Positions 54,480 through 63,202 of a stretch of DNA of 64,000 bases are shown piece by piece (position 1 is the stretch's first letter; each line of letters starts with the position of its first letter). This stretch comes from Actinomycetes bacterium (GTDB taxonomy: Bacteria > Actinomycetota > Acidimicrobiia > Acidimicrobiales > JAMCPL01). The notes under the pieces were generated by a model that made no database searches, was not told where the DNA came from, and was given only the letters and a program-made list of their open reading frames with translations. Made by a program: the position numbers and the translations under genes. The DNA is taken from assembly GCA_021846515.1 (NCBI GenBank), contig JAJZWU010000004.1, positions 33,382 to 97,381 of the forward strand, in the 5' to 3' direction.

Positions 54480-54782
54480 ATGTCGGTAAAATTTGCGCCA
54501 ACAGAAGAGCCCTTTACCGGTGTGCGTGTTGCGTTTTCTGTACCGGCACGAATTGGTTGCGCTGTAGTAAGGAACCGTATAAAGAGGAGAATACGAGCTG
54601 TTATACGTCAAAACGGTGATCATATAGTCAGTGGCGCTTATTTGATAAGGGTTCACGATAGATTGGATGGGTTAAATCACAGTGAACTATCTGCTTTGGT
54701 CAATCAGTTAATGCGTGAGTCCAGCATAAAACCAAGATGTTCCGTAGGCAAAAATAGAAATGAATTACTTTTAGGTAAATAA
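54480..54782 (+). CDS. rnpA: Ribonuclease P protein component
   Basis: Binds RNase P RNA and assists 5' maturation of tRNAs. VVRNRIKRRIRAVIRQ is the hallmark RNR motif helix, and VAFSVPARIGCAVVRN is the strand before it. The first ATG is 54480 (100 residues), but the same frame upstream reads SDQATFRQLLRGARAIKPG, which matches the normal N-terminal helix of RnpA. No ATG, GTG or TTG lies in frame between the rpmH stop and 54480, so a non-canonical start (e.g. ATT 54408) may be used. Confidence 0.9.
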   Translation: MSVKFAPTEEPFTGVRVAFSVPARIGCAVVRNRIKRRIRAVIRQNGDHIVSGAYLIRVHDRLDGLNHSELSALVNQLMRESSIKPRCSVGKNRNELLLGK

Positions 54783-54803
54783 AAAGTTAGTCGTGAATAA
54801 ACA

Positions 54804-55109
54804 ATGAAATTATTAAAAAATAAATCTGAATATAATAGTTCAATAAGTGTAATAAAAAAAGAACAGCTACCACTAACTACTAGTATTGGACTGTTGCCGA
54901 TAAAGGTATATAGAATTTTACGTGCGGGTAGGCCATCGCCGTGTAGGTATATTCCGAGCTGCTCGGAGTATACCTTACAGGCTATTACTAGATTTGGGGT
55001 GTTGCGTGGCTGGTGGATGGGGGTTTTACGTGTTACAAAATGCAGACCGGGTGGTGGGTTTGGCTTTGATCCCGTGCCCGATAAAGATTCGATAACCGAT
55101 AAAGATTAA
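54804..55109 (+). CDS. yidD: Membrane protein insertion efficiency factor YidD
   Basis: YidD/Haemolytic-domain protein, 101 residues. YRILRAGRPSPCRYIPSCSE followed by YTLQAITRFGVLRG, and RVTKCRPGGGFGFDPVP, are diagnostic, with the conserved cysteines present. An N-terminal extension of ~30 residues is unlike most YidDs. It lies between rnpA and yidC as in most bacteria. Confidence 0.93.
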   Translation: MKLLKNKSEYNSSISVIKKEQLPLTTSIGLLPIKVYRILRAGRPSPCRYIPSCSEYTLQAITRFGVLRGWWMGVLRVTKCRPGGGFGFDPVPDKDSITDKD

Positions 55110-55121
55110 GGAAATGTTGGC

Positions 55122-56336
55122 GTGATAATTGCAAGTACACTAGGGCAAATATTTCAACCAATTTTTGAACTATTTGCATATACAATAGCATTTTTTTATG
55201 CAATAATACCTAATTACGCAATAGCTATAACACTATTAACTATTGCGGTAATGGTAATAACTGCTCCACTAACCATCAAGGGAACCGTATCCATGATGGC
55301 CATGCAAAGATTTGCTCCCGAGATGAAGAAGATTCAACAAAAATACAAGGGAGACAAGGTAAAGCAAAACGAAGAGCTCATGGCGTTGTACAAGAAGCAT
55401 AACATCAGTCCCATGGGGGGATGCCTACCGCTACTATTGCAATTACCAGTATTTTTTATACTTTATGGGGTAATTGACGGACTTATTAATACAGTACGCA
55501 ACAAACACCATCAGATTGTTGCAGAACCCAGATATATAGGACACAGTACGTCTCTTTACCATCATCTGATAGTTACCCCCGGTAGGATCATGTCGTTCGG
55601 TATTAATTTGGCCAGTAAGGCACTTGCCCATCATTCATCGGTTGTGGCATCACTTCCGTTTTGGCTGCTTGTTGCTGCTGCTATAGCTGCACAGTACTAC
55701 CAGATGCGGCAAATGAATAGATGGAACCCAGATGCCGCCAAAGCAAATCCACAGGCCCAAATGATGCAAAAGTATATGCCGGTAATTATGGCAATAATAT
55801 ATATCAATATTCCTGCCGGAGTAAATGTCTATTTTATTATATCCAGTTTGTGTCGTATAGGCCTGCAAGAGGGCATTTATAGGTTTGGCTGGGGAATGAA
55901 AGCCCTGAATGCCGAGCAGTCAAAATCGGAATCGGACAATCCTGATAAAGTGGTTAATGGTACGGTAAAACCAAAACGACCATCTATTATGGAGCGCATG
56001 CTTGAAGCCCAACAGAGAGCCATGACCAATTCTAAACAACTGGAAGAGAAGAAACAAGCCATGTTGACCGAAGCCAGAGATGTTAGGAGTGACGACGGTA
56101 TAGTTCCAAAAAACAATAACAGTGCAGATAAAAATACGCTCAGAGATACAGAAACGGGCACTCAGGATACAAACGGGCACTCAGGAAAAAACGGAGCGCC
56201 AGACAGAGAGTCAGGTTCATCTTACGGTGCTCCTCAATCGGACAAACGTATAAAAAATATCCCTACCGATCAATCGTTGGAACGGAAAAACGTCCATCCA
56301 CGTTCCAGGGATAAACGTACCAGAAAACCAAGGTAA
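55122..56336 (+). CDS. yidC: Membrane protein insertase YidC
   Basis: YidC/Oxa1-type insertase of 404 residues that places proteins in the cytoplasmic membrane. An N-terminal helix leads to NYAIAITLLTIAVMVITAPLTIKGTVSM. The cytosolic hairpin follows (FAPEMKKIQQKYKGDKVKQN), then the second helix MGGCLPLLLQLPVFFILYGVI, and later helices. Gram-positive layout without the large periplasmic domain. The C-terminal ~150 residues are a charged, ribosome-binding-like tail. GTG start. Confidence 0.95.
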   Translation: MIIASTLGQIFQPIFELFAYTIAFFYAIIPNYAIAITLLTIAVMVITAPLTIKGTVSMMAMQRFAPEMKKIQQKYKGDKVKQNEELMALYKKHNISPMGGCLPLLLQLPVFFILYGVIDGLINTVRNKHHQIVAEPRYIGHSTSLYHHLIVTPGRIMSFGINLASKALAHHSSVVASLPFWLLVAAAIAAQYYQMRQMNRWNPDAAKANPQAQMMQKYMPVIMAIIYINIPAGVNVYFIISSLCRIGLQEGIYRFGWGMKALNAEQSKSESDNPDKVVNGTVKPKRPSIMERMLEAQQRAMTNSKQLEEKKQAMLTEARDVRSDDGIVPKNNNSADKNTLRDTETGTQDTNGHSGKNGAPDRESGSSYGAPQSDKRIKNIPTDQSLERKNVHPRSRDKRTRKPR

Positions 56337-56544
56337 AATGGTGCGGGTTAAACAAAACGATAATCGTGTGTGTTGCAAAGTAGGCAACATGCCAGCTTTA
56401 TGTTCTGAAGTTTCACGTTCTGAGTCACAAACTGGCTATTCATTTCAGAAAGTGCATGCACCCACAAGGCGACGTCTATTACCCAATTATATGGTAGCAG
56501 TGCAAGCTTATTGGTTGATAGGATAACATAGGAGAAGAGTAGTG

Positions 56545-57606
56545 ATGGATTGGATTGAAATTAGCGCAAACAACCTAGAAAAGGCCAAAATAGACGCATC
56601 GGTAAGCCTTGGGGTAGCGGTAGGGGACATTGAAGTTGTTGTATTGGAAAACAGGGAGGGATTATTAAATCGAATTTTACATCACGGTGTAAGAATTCGC
56701 GCAAGAATAAAACCGCTTGAAGCCGCCCCTACACGTCGTAAGAGCCGTGGAACAAAGCGGAGTTTACCCGACAAGACCACCAAAGAAAGTAATGGCAGGG
56801 AAAGTACCCGTCGGTCCCCGAAACAAGACACCTCAACTAAAGCCAAAGAACCTGCCGGGGAAAATAAGTCAAAAAACAAGTCTAGAAATGCAAACTACAA
56901 AGAACGAAGCTCACCACAGCGCAAAGCTGGAAACTCTACCACCAACGTAAAGGCCATCGTTAAAGAGAACACGAAAAAGGAAGACATAATGAACAGTAAT
57001 ACCAATGAAAATCAGACCCCAGAAAATAATATTGCAGAGACCAAAGAACAAGCGGAACAAATCAGCAATTTTTTGTTTGGGCTATGCAACGTAATGGGAC
57101 TGAACGCACACTCACGAATTACAACAGAAGGAGAGATGTACGCCGTAGAGCTGCTAGGCGATAACCTCGGTGTACTTATAGGCCGACACGGAGTAGTTTT
57201 TAATGCAATTCAAGACATTTCACGTACAGTAGCTCGTACCAAAAGCAATCAACCCCCTACCGACGTTACTGTAGATATTGCAAATTACAGAAACAGGCGA
57301 ACCACTGCCTTAACCGAGTTCGTTACCAAACAGGCTCAGCGTGTGCTGGAAACCCAGAAACAAGTTGTTCTTGAGCGCATGGACTCAGCGGAACGAAAGA
57401 TAGTACATGAGGTGATTAAAGGGATAGAAGGGGTATCTACCAGGTCAGAGGGGGTTGAGCCCAATAGGGTAGTAATCATAGTTGTTGATAACACGGGCAA
57501 CGACAACCATGAAGGTAGTGGTGGAGATCCTCATGGTGATAACTATCGGGATGCAGGGGATAAAATAGACAATAGCAATATCGAAAGCAGTGACACTACT
57601 AGCTAA
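56545..57606 (+). CDS. jag: Jag/KhpB RNA-binding protein
   Basis: Jag-N domain first (WIEISANNLEKAKIDASVSL to RIRARIKP), then a long Lys/Ser/Asn-rich linker of ~110 residues. A KH domain follows (GDNLGVLIGRHGVVFNAIQD) and then an R3H domain (PMNS-like ERKIVHEVIKGIEGVSTRSEG). It binds RNA and is linked to cell division and wall synthesis in firmicutes. The tail is Asp/Asn/Gly-rich. ATG 56545 after GGAGAAG is preferred to the GTG at 56542. The 200-bp gap before it holds only a doubtful 62-codon frame. Confidence 0.9.
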   Translation: MDWIEISANNLEKAKIDASVSLGVAVGDIEVVVLENREGLLNRILHHGVRIRARIKPLEAAPTRRKSRGTKRSLPDKTTKESNGRESTRRSPKQDTSTKAKEPAGENKSKNKSRNANYKERSSPQRKAGNSTTNVKAIVKENTKKEDIMNSNTNENQTPENNIAETKEQAEQISNFLFGLCNVMGLNAHSRITTEGEMYAVELLGDNLGVLIGRHGVVFNAIQDISRTVARTKSNQPPTDVTVDIANYRNRRTTALTEFVTKQAQRVLETQKQVVLERMDSAERKIVHEVIKGIEGVSTRSEGVEPNRVVIIVVDNTGNDNHEGSGGDPHGDNYRDAGDKIDNSNIESSDTTS

Positions 57607-57700
57607 AAACGTATGCCTTAGCCACACACCAGTAATGACATTGGTCATAAATAGTCATGTCGGTCATCTTTAGTAACTTCACGTTATTATAAATCGCATA

Positions 57701-58438
57701 ATGCACAAAGTTAAATTATCTCTTCCAGATGAGATAGAGAGCTGGATTGACAGAAATCCATCCCTTCCCAAGATGCTACAGCTAAGCAAGACACGGGGGT
57801 TTATTGGCAAGTCTACTGATATTCGTGATGCCATTCGCCACTCAATAGGCTACGCTGTAGTTATCGACTATATTCTTGGTTTTGCGAACGGGACAAGCCG
57901 TCATGGGTGCAACATAATAGATGTAGGAAGTGGAGGTGGCCTACCTGGCATTCCATTGGCGTACTACCTGGCCCGCGAGCATGGTGGCGAGCATGGTGGT
58001 ATGGAGATTACCCTTTTAGATGCGAGCTTAAAAAAAACCAACTTTCTGAAATACGTATTAAATATAGCTTCAAACGAAGAGCATATATTACATAACACAC
58101 TGATTGTGAGTGAGCGAGCAGAGCTATTTGGCCGAGAGCCGTCACGTAGGAACTCATTTCGATTTGCTACAGCACGTAGCCTGGCCAGACCGGCAACTAC
58201 AGTAGAACTTTGCTCCCCACTCCTACAGCCCGGAGGCCATCTTATCGTTTCGTTGGAGCAGCAGAGCGTATCGTCATTGCAAGCATGGTCCGACGATGGT
58301 CTTGATAAGTTTGGTATGGTGAAAATTGATGAAGTAATTGTAGGAGGGTACGGGTATATTGTCATCGCCCAAATATCGCCGTGCCCCAATGACTATCCAA
58401 GAAGGACGGGTATTCCGTCAAAAAAACCAGCATGGTAG
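57701..58438 (+). CDS. rsmG: 16S rRNA (guanine-527-N7) methyltransferase
   Basis: SAM methyltransferase of 245 residues (GidB). NIIDVGSGGGLPGIPLAYYLA is the SAM loop, and FATARSLARPATTVELCSPLLQPGG is the family's RA-hairpin segment. The stop codon is directly adjacent to parS. Confidence 0.93.
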   Translation: MHKVKLSLPDEIESWIDRNPSLPKMLQLSKTRGFIGKSTDIRDAIRHSIGYAVVIDYILGFANGTSRHGCNIIDVGSGGGLPGIPLAYYLAREHGGEHGGMEITLLDASLKKTNFLKYVLNIASNEEHILHNTLIVSERAELFGREPSRRNSFRFATARSLARPATTVELCSPLLQPGGHLIVSLEQQSVSSLQAWSDDGLDKFGMVKIDEVIVGGYGYIVIAQISPCPNDYPRRTGIPSKKPAW

Positions 58439-58454
58439 TGTTTCACGTGAAACA
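58439..58454. promoter_or_regulatory. parS: parS centromere site
   Basis: TGTTTCACGTGAAACA is an exact match to the 16-bp universal parS palindrome bound by ParB. It lies between rsmG and parA. I saw no second perfect copy in the window. Confidence 0.95.
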
Positions 58455-58588
58455 TACTTGACTTTCTTGATTGACTGTAGCAGTATATACTTAAGGCAGT
58501 AGGTGCTAGAATATACGAATGTATCCAGTTCTGTCGACGTAGCTACTTTACCTTGACGGGCAGATCAGTGGAAGGATTTCAGTGAAAC

Positions 58589-59401
58589 ATGGAGACAATG
58601 GATATGCACTCAAATGATAATAAGCATATACATCACGATACCCGAATAATGGTAATTGCCAACCAAAAAGGCGGAGTTGGCAAAACCACGACAGCAGTTA
58701 ACCTCGGAGCTGCACTTGCTGAATTGGGTGTAAGGGTACTTGTAATTGATCTTGATCCACAGGGTAATGCAACTACCGGACTCGGTATAGATGCCAGGAC
58801 GTTTGATGTTTCAATATACGACGTAATGGTTCGTGATGCCAAAATAGAGGACTGCATAGAGCCCACCGGACTAAAGAATCTTTTTATTGTACCATCCACG
58901 ATCAATCTAGCGGGAGCCGAAATTGAATTGGTTCCTGTAATGAGCAGAGAGTTAAGACTTAAAAGGGCGATAGAGTCAGTTACGGATGATTTCGATTACG
59001 TTTTGATTGACTGTCCACCATCGTTGGGTCTGTTAACGTTAAACGGACTTGCAGCAGCTAGAGAAATAGTGGTTCCTATACAGTGCGAGTACTATGCACT
59101 GGAAGGATTGGGACAGCTATTGAAAAATGTACAGTTGGTAAAAACAAATCTTAACTCAGAGCTTGAAATAGGGGCAATTATACTAACCATGTATGATTCG
59201 AGGACCAAACTTTCTGATGAAGTAGTCAAAGAGGTAAGGAAACATTTTGCCGACAAAGTATGTAAGACCATGGTTCCCCGTACAGTGCGCATATCTGAAG
59301 CGCCATCGTTTGGTCAGCCTGTAATTGTCTTTGATCCATTATCAAAAGGTTCTTTGGCATATCGAGAATTAGCAAAGGAGATTCATTATGGCGAGGCGTA
59401 G
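58589..59401 (+). CDS. parA: Chromosome partitioning ATPase ParA
   Basis: ParA/Soj, 270 residues. The deviant Walker A is NQKGGVGKTTTAVNLGAAL, switch I is LVIDLDPQGNATTGLG, and switch II is YVLIDCPPSLGLLTLNGL. It moves ParB-parS complexes apart using nucleoid-bound ATP dimers. The N-terminal 20 residues are His/Asp/Asn-rich. ATG 58589 follows GGAAGGA. parB starts inside its last 14 bp. Confidence 0.96.
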   Translation: METMDMHSNDNKHIHHDTRIMVIANQKGGVGKTTTAVNLGAALAELGVRVLVIDLDPQGNATTGLGIDARTFDVSIYDVMVRDAKIEDCIEPTGLKNLFIVPSTINLAGAEIELVPVMSRELRLKRAIESVTDDFDYVLIDCPPSLGLLTLNGLAAAREIVVPIQCEYYALEGLGQLLKNVQLVKTNLNSELEIGAIILTMYDSRTKLSDEVVKEVRKHFADKVCKTMVPRTVRISEAPSFGQPVIVFDPLSKGSLAYRELAKEIHYGEA

Positions 59402-60359
59402 CGGACTGGGTAAGGGACTTTCTGCTCTTATACCGGCAGAATCTGTCAATTATGGAAATGACATGCTTAAAGAAGTACCTATAGGAAATGTGCGCCCGAA
59501 CCAGTTACAACCCAGAAGCGTTTTCGACGAAGAGAAGATGTCGTCATTGGCTTCTTCGATTCAAGAAGTAGGTCTATTGCAACCGATTTTGGTCAGGCAA
59601 ATTGCACCGGAAGAATATGAGATAATTGCCGGTGAACGAAGATGGCGAGCAGCCAGAAGGGCCGGGTTGCAGACAATAACGGTAATCATTCATGAGGCTG
59701 ACGAGAATGCCAGTCTGGAAAAAGCACTTGTTGAAAATCTACACAGAGAAGACCTGAATGCGCTGGAAGAAGCTGCAGCTTTTCAGCAACTGATTGATGA
59801 TTTTGGCTATACTCATGATCAGGTAGCAAAAAGAGTTGGCAAAAGTAGATCGGTAGTGTCAAATACGCTGCGACTACTACAATTACCTGCAAATGTTCAG
59901 AGGGCATTGGCAGAGAATAAGATTACCACCGGTCATGCGAGAGCACTTTTGTCTACACCGGATAGAGAATTGCAAGAAAAACTGGTAGAGCGCATAGTTG
60001 CAGAAGAGCTCACAGTTAGAATGATCGAAGACACAATAAGAGATTACGCACAGAATCAGAATAATAACTCTATAGAAATAGACGAGCTTGGAAGTAAATT
60101 GACGGACAACGAAGATACGCGTGCGGTGTCTCCAGACACAGAATATATATCTTCAAAAGATAGGAGCAATCACGATCAAGATGATTTACCGTACAGGACC
60201 AAAGATGCTGGCGTACTGGAGCTGGAGCACCTACTTGGTGAATACCTGAACACAAGGGTAAGGGTAAATGTTACCGGTAAAAGAGGGAAGCTGGTTATAG
60301 AGTTTTCTAGTATTGAAGACCTGGAAAGAATATACAAATCGATGATTGTCCAGGAATAA
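59388..60359 (+). CDS. parB: Chromosome partitioning protein ParB
   Basis: CTP-dependent parS-binding clamp of 323 residues. NQLQPRSVFDEEKM and EYEIIAGERRWRAARRAGL belong to the ParB/Srx CTPase domain. VAKRVGKSRSVVSNTLRLLQ is the helix-turn-helix. The C-terminal dimer domain follows a linker rich in Asp/Ser. Overlaps parA by 14 bp. Confidence 0.96.
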   Translation: MARRSGLGKGLSALIPAESVNYGNDMLKEVPIGNVRPNQLQPRSVFDEEKMSSLASSIQEVGLLQPILVRQIAPEEYEIIAGERRWRAARRAGLQTITVIIHEADENASLEKALVENLHREDLNALEEAAAFQQLIDDFGYTHDQVAKRVGKSRSVVSNTLRLLQLPANVQRALAENKITTGHARALLSTPDRELQEKLVERIVAEELTVRMIEDTIRDYAQNQNNNSIEIDELGSKLTDNEDTRAVSPDTEYISSKDRSNHDQDDLPYRTKDAGVLELEHLLGEYLNTRVRVNVTGKRGKLVIEFSSIEDLERIYKSMIVQE

Positions 60360-60713
60360 GCCGGACACCTTGGTATGTAAGTATATAGTGGACGCTTACG
60401 CTAAAGAGGCTATACAGGTTTATGCACAGCATGTGGATAAACCTGTGGATAAACATAGAATCGACATACATACCGACCGTTAGTGGACCAGACGAATAAC
60501 TGGCGCTAGTGAACCTCCTCACCCTCACGGACGAGGCTTCTATCCCCATCCATTGGTCAGAGTTACCGGCAAACACTTCCATCACGCTACCACGGCCAAC
60601 GAGCCTAGCTCTTCCGAGCCGGTAGATGATTTGGCTTTAACCAGCTTGCTTGGTACAGTTTCCTAGCACCAGCCACCTGTTTTCTTTATTCTTGCTCATA
60701 TCAATATTATAAA
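60360..60713. other. Gap after parB with DnaA boxes
   Basis: About 350 bp. DnaA-box cluster at 60419-60452 (listed next). Around 60508-60545 the minus strand reads GAAGCCTCGTCCGTGAGGG then TGAGGAGGTTCAC, which resembles the end hairpin of IS200/IS605 elements; this would be an eroded end at best. No gene is supported; the 92-codon minus ORF here has no recognisable domain. Confidence 0.4.
60419..60452. promoter_or_regulatory. DnaA-box cluster downstream of parB
   Basis: TTATGCACA (60419-60427), then TGTGGATAA at 60432-60440 and again at 60444-60452. The last two are perfect DnaA boxes on the minus strand, 12 bp apart. They are better matches than those in the dnaA-dnaN gap. Confidence 0.7.
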
Positions 60714-61937
60714 TCCCATCTTCGGGACTTTTTGCAAAATCTCTAGTTTTCCTTAAGAAATAATTTACATATTACCAGTTCAGAGGTATTAGCATGTCTT
60801 AACTGAGGTACCCTTTTGGGGTACCTCATGGTATTGTCTAACCTATGTATGTACATGTATCCAAGTACAGAAACACAGCCAGGGTACGATTACTACAAAA
60901 GGTAAGGGTTGACGGCTCTGTAAAGACCGGGCTGGTAAAGCACATTGGCAATGGCAGCTTGATGGGTGCTACAGTGACATAGAAGGTGGACCGAATTATG
61001 GGGGCAAGCCAAAAAGACCACAGAAACGATCTTCCCCAGGTGGTATTGGGGCTGTGTGTTAACGAACTGGGCATGCCCTTGTCCTATCGCCTGTATCCCG
61101 GCAATACCTATGAAGGAACTACTTTGGGCGATGGCATTAAATACGCCAAGAATAAAGCCGGAGCACGTTCAATGACCGTTGTTGCTGATGCAGGCATGCT
61201 GTCCAAAAAGAACCTGGATATTATAAGAGACTCGGAGATGAAATTCATCGTAAGTGCCAGGATAAAGAATCTGAATGCCAACGTTACACGACAAATCACA
61301 GACCATGACTTTGTGGCAAACCCAATAATGGAGCTTGACTATAACGGTGATCGCCTCGTGATAGCCTACTCCAGGAAAAGAGCAGCAGCAGACAGAGCCA
61401 GGCGCAAAAAGTCAATCGCCAGGCTGGAAGGTTTAATAGCGTCCAATAGAGCTGTGAGGAAACACCAGTTTCTAAAGATACCGCTTAGGGGTAACCCTTC
61501 CATAGACGCTATGGCAGTTGAAAGGGCCAGCCAATTTGATGGCTTAAAGGGATATCTAACCAATGATTTTGAATTATCCCAGGATAAAATAATCGAGCAC
61601 TACAGCTACCTTCCCAATGTCGAGCAATCCTTTAGGATGTTCAAATCCGATTTACGGGTAAGGCCTATGTTCCACCAAGTTTCTCAAAGAATTGAGGCGC
61701 ATGTAGTTCTATGCATGGTCTGTCTTTGCCTGATGAGAATTCTTGAACAAAAGGTTAAGCCACTTGGCTATACCTACAAGCAGGCCTTGAGCATAATAAC
61801 GGATGCTCATAGCGTTCTGATAGGCAACACCAAGAAAACCTACCTCATTCCCCCTCTTCTAAGCAACGAGTTCAAGGCAATCCAACAATCTCTGGAAATC
61901 GGTGAGTGATTGGGGTACCTAATTCCCGAAGATGGGA
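60714..61937. mobile_element. Decayed IS1634-like insertion sequence
   Basis: Ends are a perfect 14-bp inverted repeat, TCCCATCTTCGGGA at 60714-60727 and its complement at 61924-61937. Inside is a damaged transposase gene. A hairpin TGAGGTACCC-TTTT-GGGGTACCTCA (about 60804-60828) precedes it and could block read-through. At 1.2 kb it is shorter than intact relatives, so it is probably immobile unless helped in trans. Confidence 0.65.
60845..61909 (+). pseudogene. IS1634/IS4-type transposase, internally deleted and stopped
   Basis: The frame from ATG 60845 starts like IS1634 transposases (KYRNTARVRLLQKVRVDGSV, then GLVKHIGNG). It meets TAG at 60980-60982 and then jumps to QVVLGLCVNELGMPLSYRLY, so roughly 100-150 residues containing the first catalytic Asp region are missing. 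The rest is well kept: VVADAGMLSKKN holds the second Asp, and HYSYLPNVEQSFRMFKSDLR the Glu region. The track ORF from GTG 60986 is the surviving C-terminal part. Confidence 0.78.
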
Positions 61938-62042
61938 GGTGGAAATGAGGGGTAAACGGTTACTTTGATAGCACAACACAGCTGATCCATGGTGGTATAT
62001 ATACTACAGGTAAAACAGCTTGGTATGGTTTTATTTTCCCCT

Positions 62043-62080
62043 GGTGCTCCAGATGGTAAAAGAGGGCATCATGGAGCACC
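62043..62080. repeat. Inverted repeat GGTGCTCCA/TGGAGCACC
   Basis: Nine-base arms at 62043-62051 and 62072-62080. No T-tract on either side, so a terminator is doubtful; it lies between the IS and the Rhs-linked genes. Confidence 0.5.
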
Positions 62081-62091
62081 TTGGAAACAGC

Positions 62092-62166
62092 TCAATATAA
62101 TAGGGATAATAGTCTCACTAATTCAGTAATCCCAGATATACGTGTATTAGTTGTTTGGGTCTTCAT
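62092..62166 (-). pseudogene. Eroded second Rhs-cassette start
   Basis: Directly after the membrane-protein gene the minus strand reads ATG AAG ACC CAA ACA ACT, giving MKTQTTNTRISGITELV and ending at TGA 62092-62094. The intact cassette at 63715 starts MNTQTTKYCL in the same position relative to its repeat. This is therefore the equivalent slot with its Rhs sequence lost. Confidence 0.45.
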
Positions 62167-62474
62167 TGGTTGTATCGCCTCTTGGTGAGTTATATCACTG
62201 TTGGTCTGATTCTGCTGGATGATCCTCTGGTTGAGTTTGTTCAGGTGGTAGTTGCTCTGAGTAAGAGGTAGGTGGTGGATCGCTACCTACTGCAGGTGGT
62301 GATTGATCGATGTTCGCGATAGGGTCATCTTGCTGCTGGGAGACATATGGTGGCTGGGGTTCTTGGTTTGCAGGTTCTGCTACTTGTTGTTGCAGCATAG
62401 GCATAGAGGGAGGTTCGTTGGATAGTATGCCTCTGTTTCTAAGTATCGTCTCTCTCATGGTATGTCCAGGCCAG
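62147..62474. repeat. Direct repeat copy 1 (3' end of membrane-protein gene)
   Basis: Near-identical to 63696-64000 on the same strand. It carries 24 extra bases (residues AVGSDPPP in the protein) and has TGA where copy 2 has CGA. Confidence 0.92.
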
Positions 62475-63178
62475 GGATTCATCTCTGCCTCGTGTATCTC
62501 CTGGGGGGTAGGTGGTGGATCTAGTGGGGTCTTTTCTTCTTCAGGTGTACGATTTTCCAGTTTTGCAGGAGCATAGTTAATAGTTTGAGTGGCTTCAACA
62601 AGAGAGCTACTCCCTGCAGGCTTGATTGACAGCTGCAGTAATCCCTTGACATAGGATGCCTGATTAGCTCCCAACGCGAAAGATGCCGACAATACCCTTT
62701 CTCCCACAGTCGTGATCTCGACCGGAGCAAACTCAGAGACGATCCATCTCTTTACAGCTTCCACAGCAGAGGCATCTTTAAGCGTTATCTTTATAACATT
62801 GTCCGGTTGTGGCTGTTGGATTCCCGGACCGCTTATCTCTGCACCCTGGCTAACTTCCAGTACTTGCAGTGGTACCGCAGGCGTCTCGCCGGAAGCGCTA
62901 TCGGTATGATGGCCTAAGTTGGGAAATGCCGTTGGCGGCAAACGATATATATGCCGTCGGTACCAATCCCGCAACACCAGAATAATGATGAAAGCTGTAA
63001 TAGCTGGAAAGCCAAGGACCCCACTTAGGAACCTGTCATGCAATCCACCATTCGGACCAGAACCTGACGCTGCAAGATAACCCATATAGGAAGACCAGAC
63101 AGCGAACGTTACTACAATAATAGCCAGTAGCGCTAATACAGTCAGAAAGACAACCTTTTTCCATCCAGACAGTGACAT
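62195..63178 (-). CDS. Two-helix membrane protein, candidate immunity/accessory protein of the Rhs cassette
   Basis: A 327-residue protein of no family I recognise. Two hydrophobic helices near the N-terminus (VVFLTVLALLAIIVVTFAVW and FPAITAFIIILVLRDW) enclose a short external loop. A folded cytosolic domain follows (DNVIKITLKDASAVEAVKRW to SYVKGLLQLSIKPAG), then a Pro/Gln-rich tail of ~110 residues. It starts 24 bp after the stop of the Rhs cassette with the hydrophobic tip. A membrane immunity protein is a reasonable inference from that position. The last third is duplicated upstream at 63696-64000. Confidence 0.6.
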   Translation of the reverse strand: MSLSGWKKVVFLTVLALLAIIVVTFAVWSSYMGYLAASGSGPNGGLHDRFLSGVLGFPAITAFIIILVLRDWYRRHIYRLPPTAFPNLGHHTDSASGETPAVPLQVLEVSQGAEISGPGIQQPQPDNVIKITLKDASAVEAVKRWIVSEFAPVEITTVGERVLSASFALGANQASYVKGLLQLSIKPAGSSSLVEATQTINYAPAKLENRTPEEEKTPLDPPPTPQEIHEAEMNPWPGHTMRETILRNRGILSNEPPSMPMLQQQVAEPANQEPQPPYVSQQQDDPIANIDQSPPAVGSDPPPTSYSEQLPPEQTQPEDHPAESDQQ

Positions 63179-63202
63179 GGCAAGTTATGTGTTCATGTAT
63201 AT

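Noticed and set aside
56338-56526. 62-codon ORF between yidC and jag
   Set aside because: No homology or Shine-Dalgarno; it fills an ordinary 200-bp spacer.
58570-58595. Second parS-like sequence (AGTGAAACAT) before parA
   Set aside because: Only one half matches; the palindrome is not completed.
60307-60585. 92-codon minus ORF after parB as a TnpB remnant
   Set aside because: A hairpin like an IS200/IS605 end is nearby, but the reading frame has no TnpB zinc or RuvC motif.
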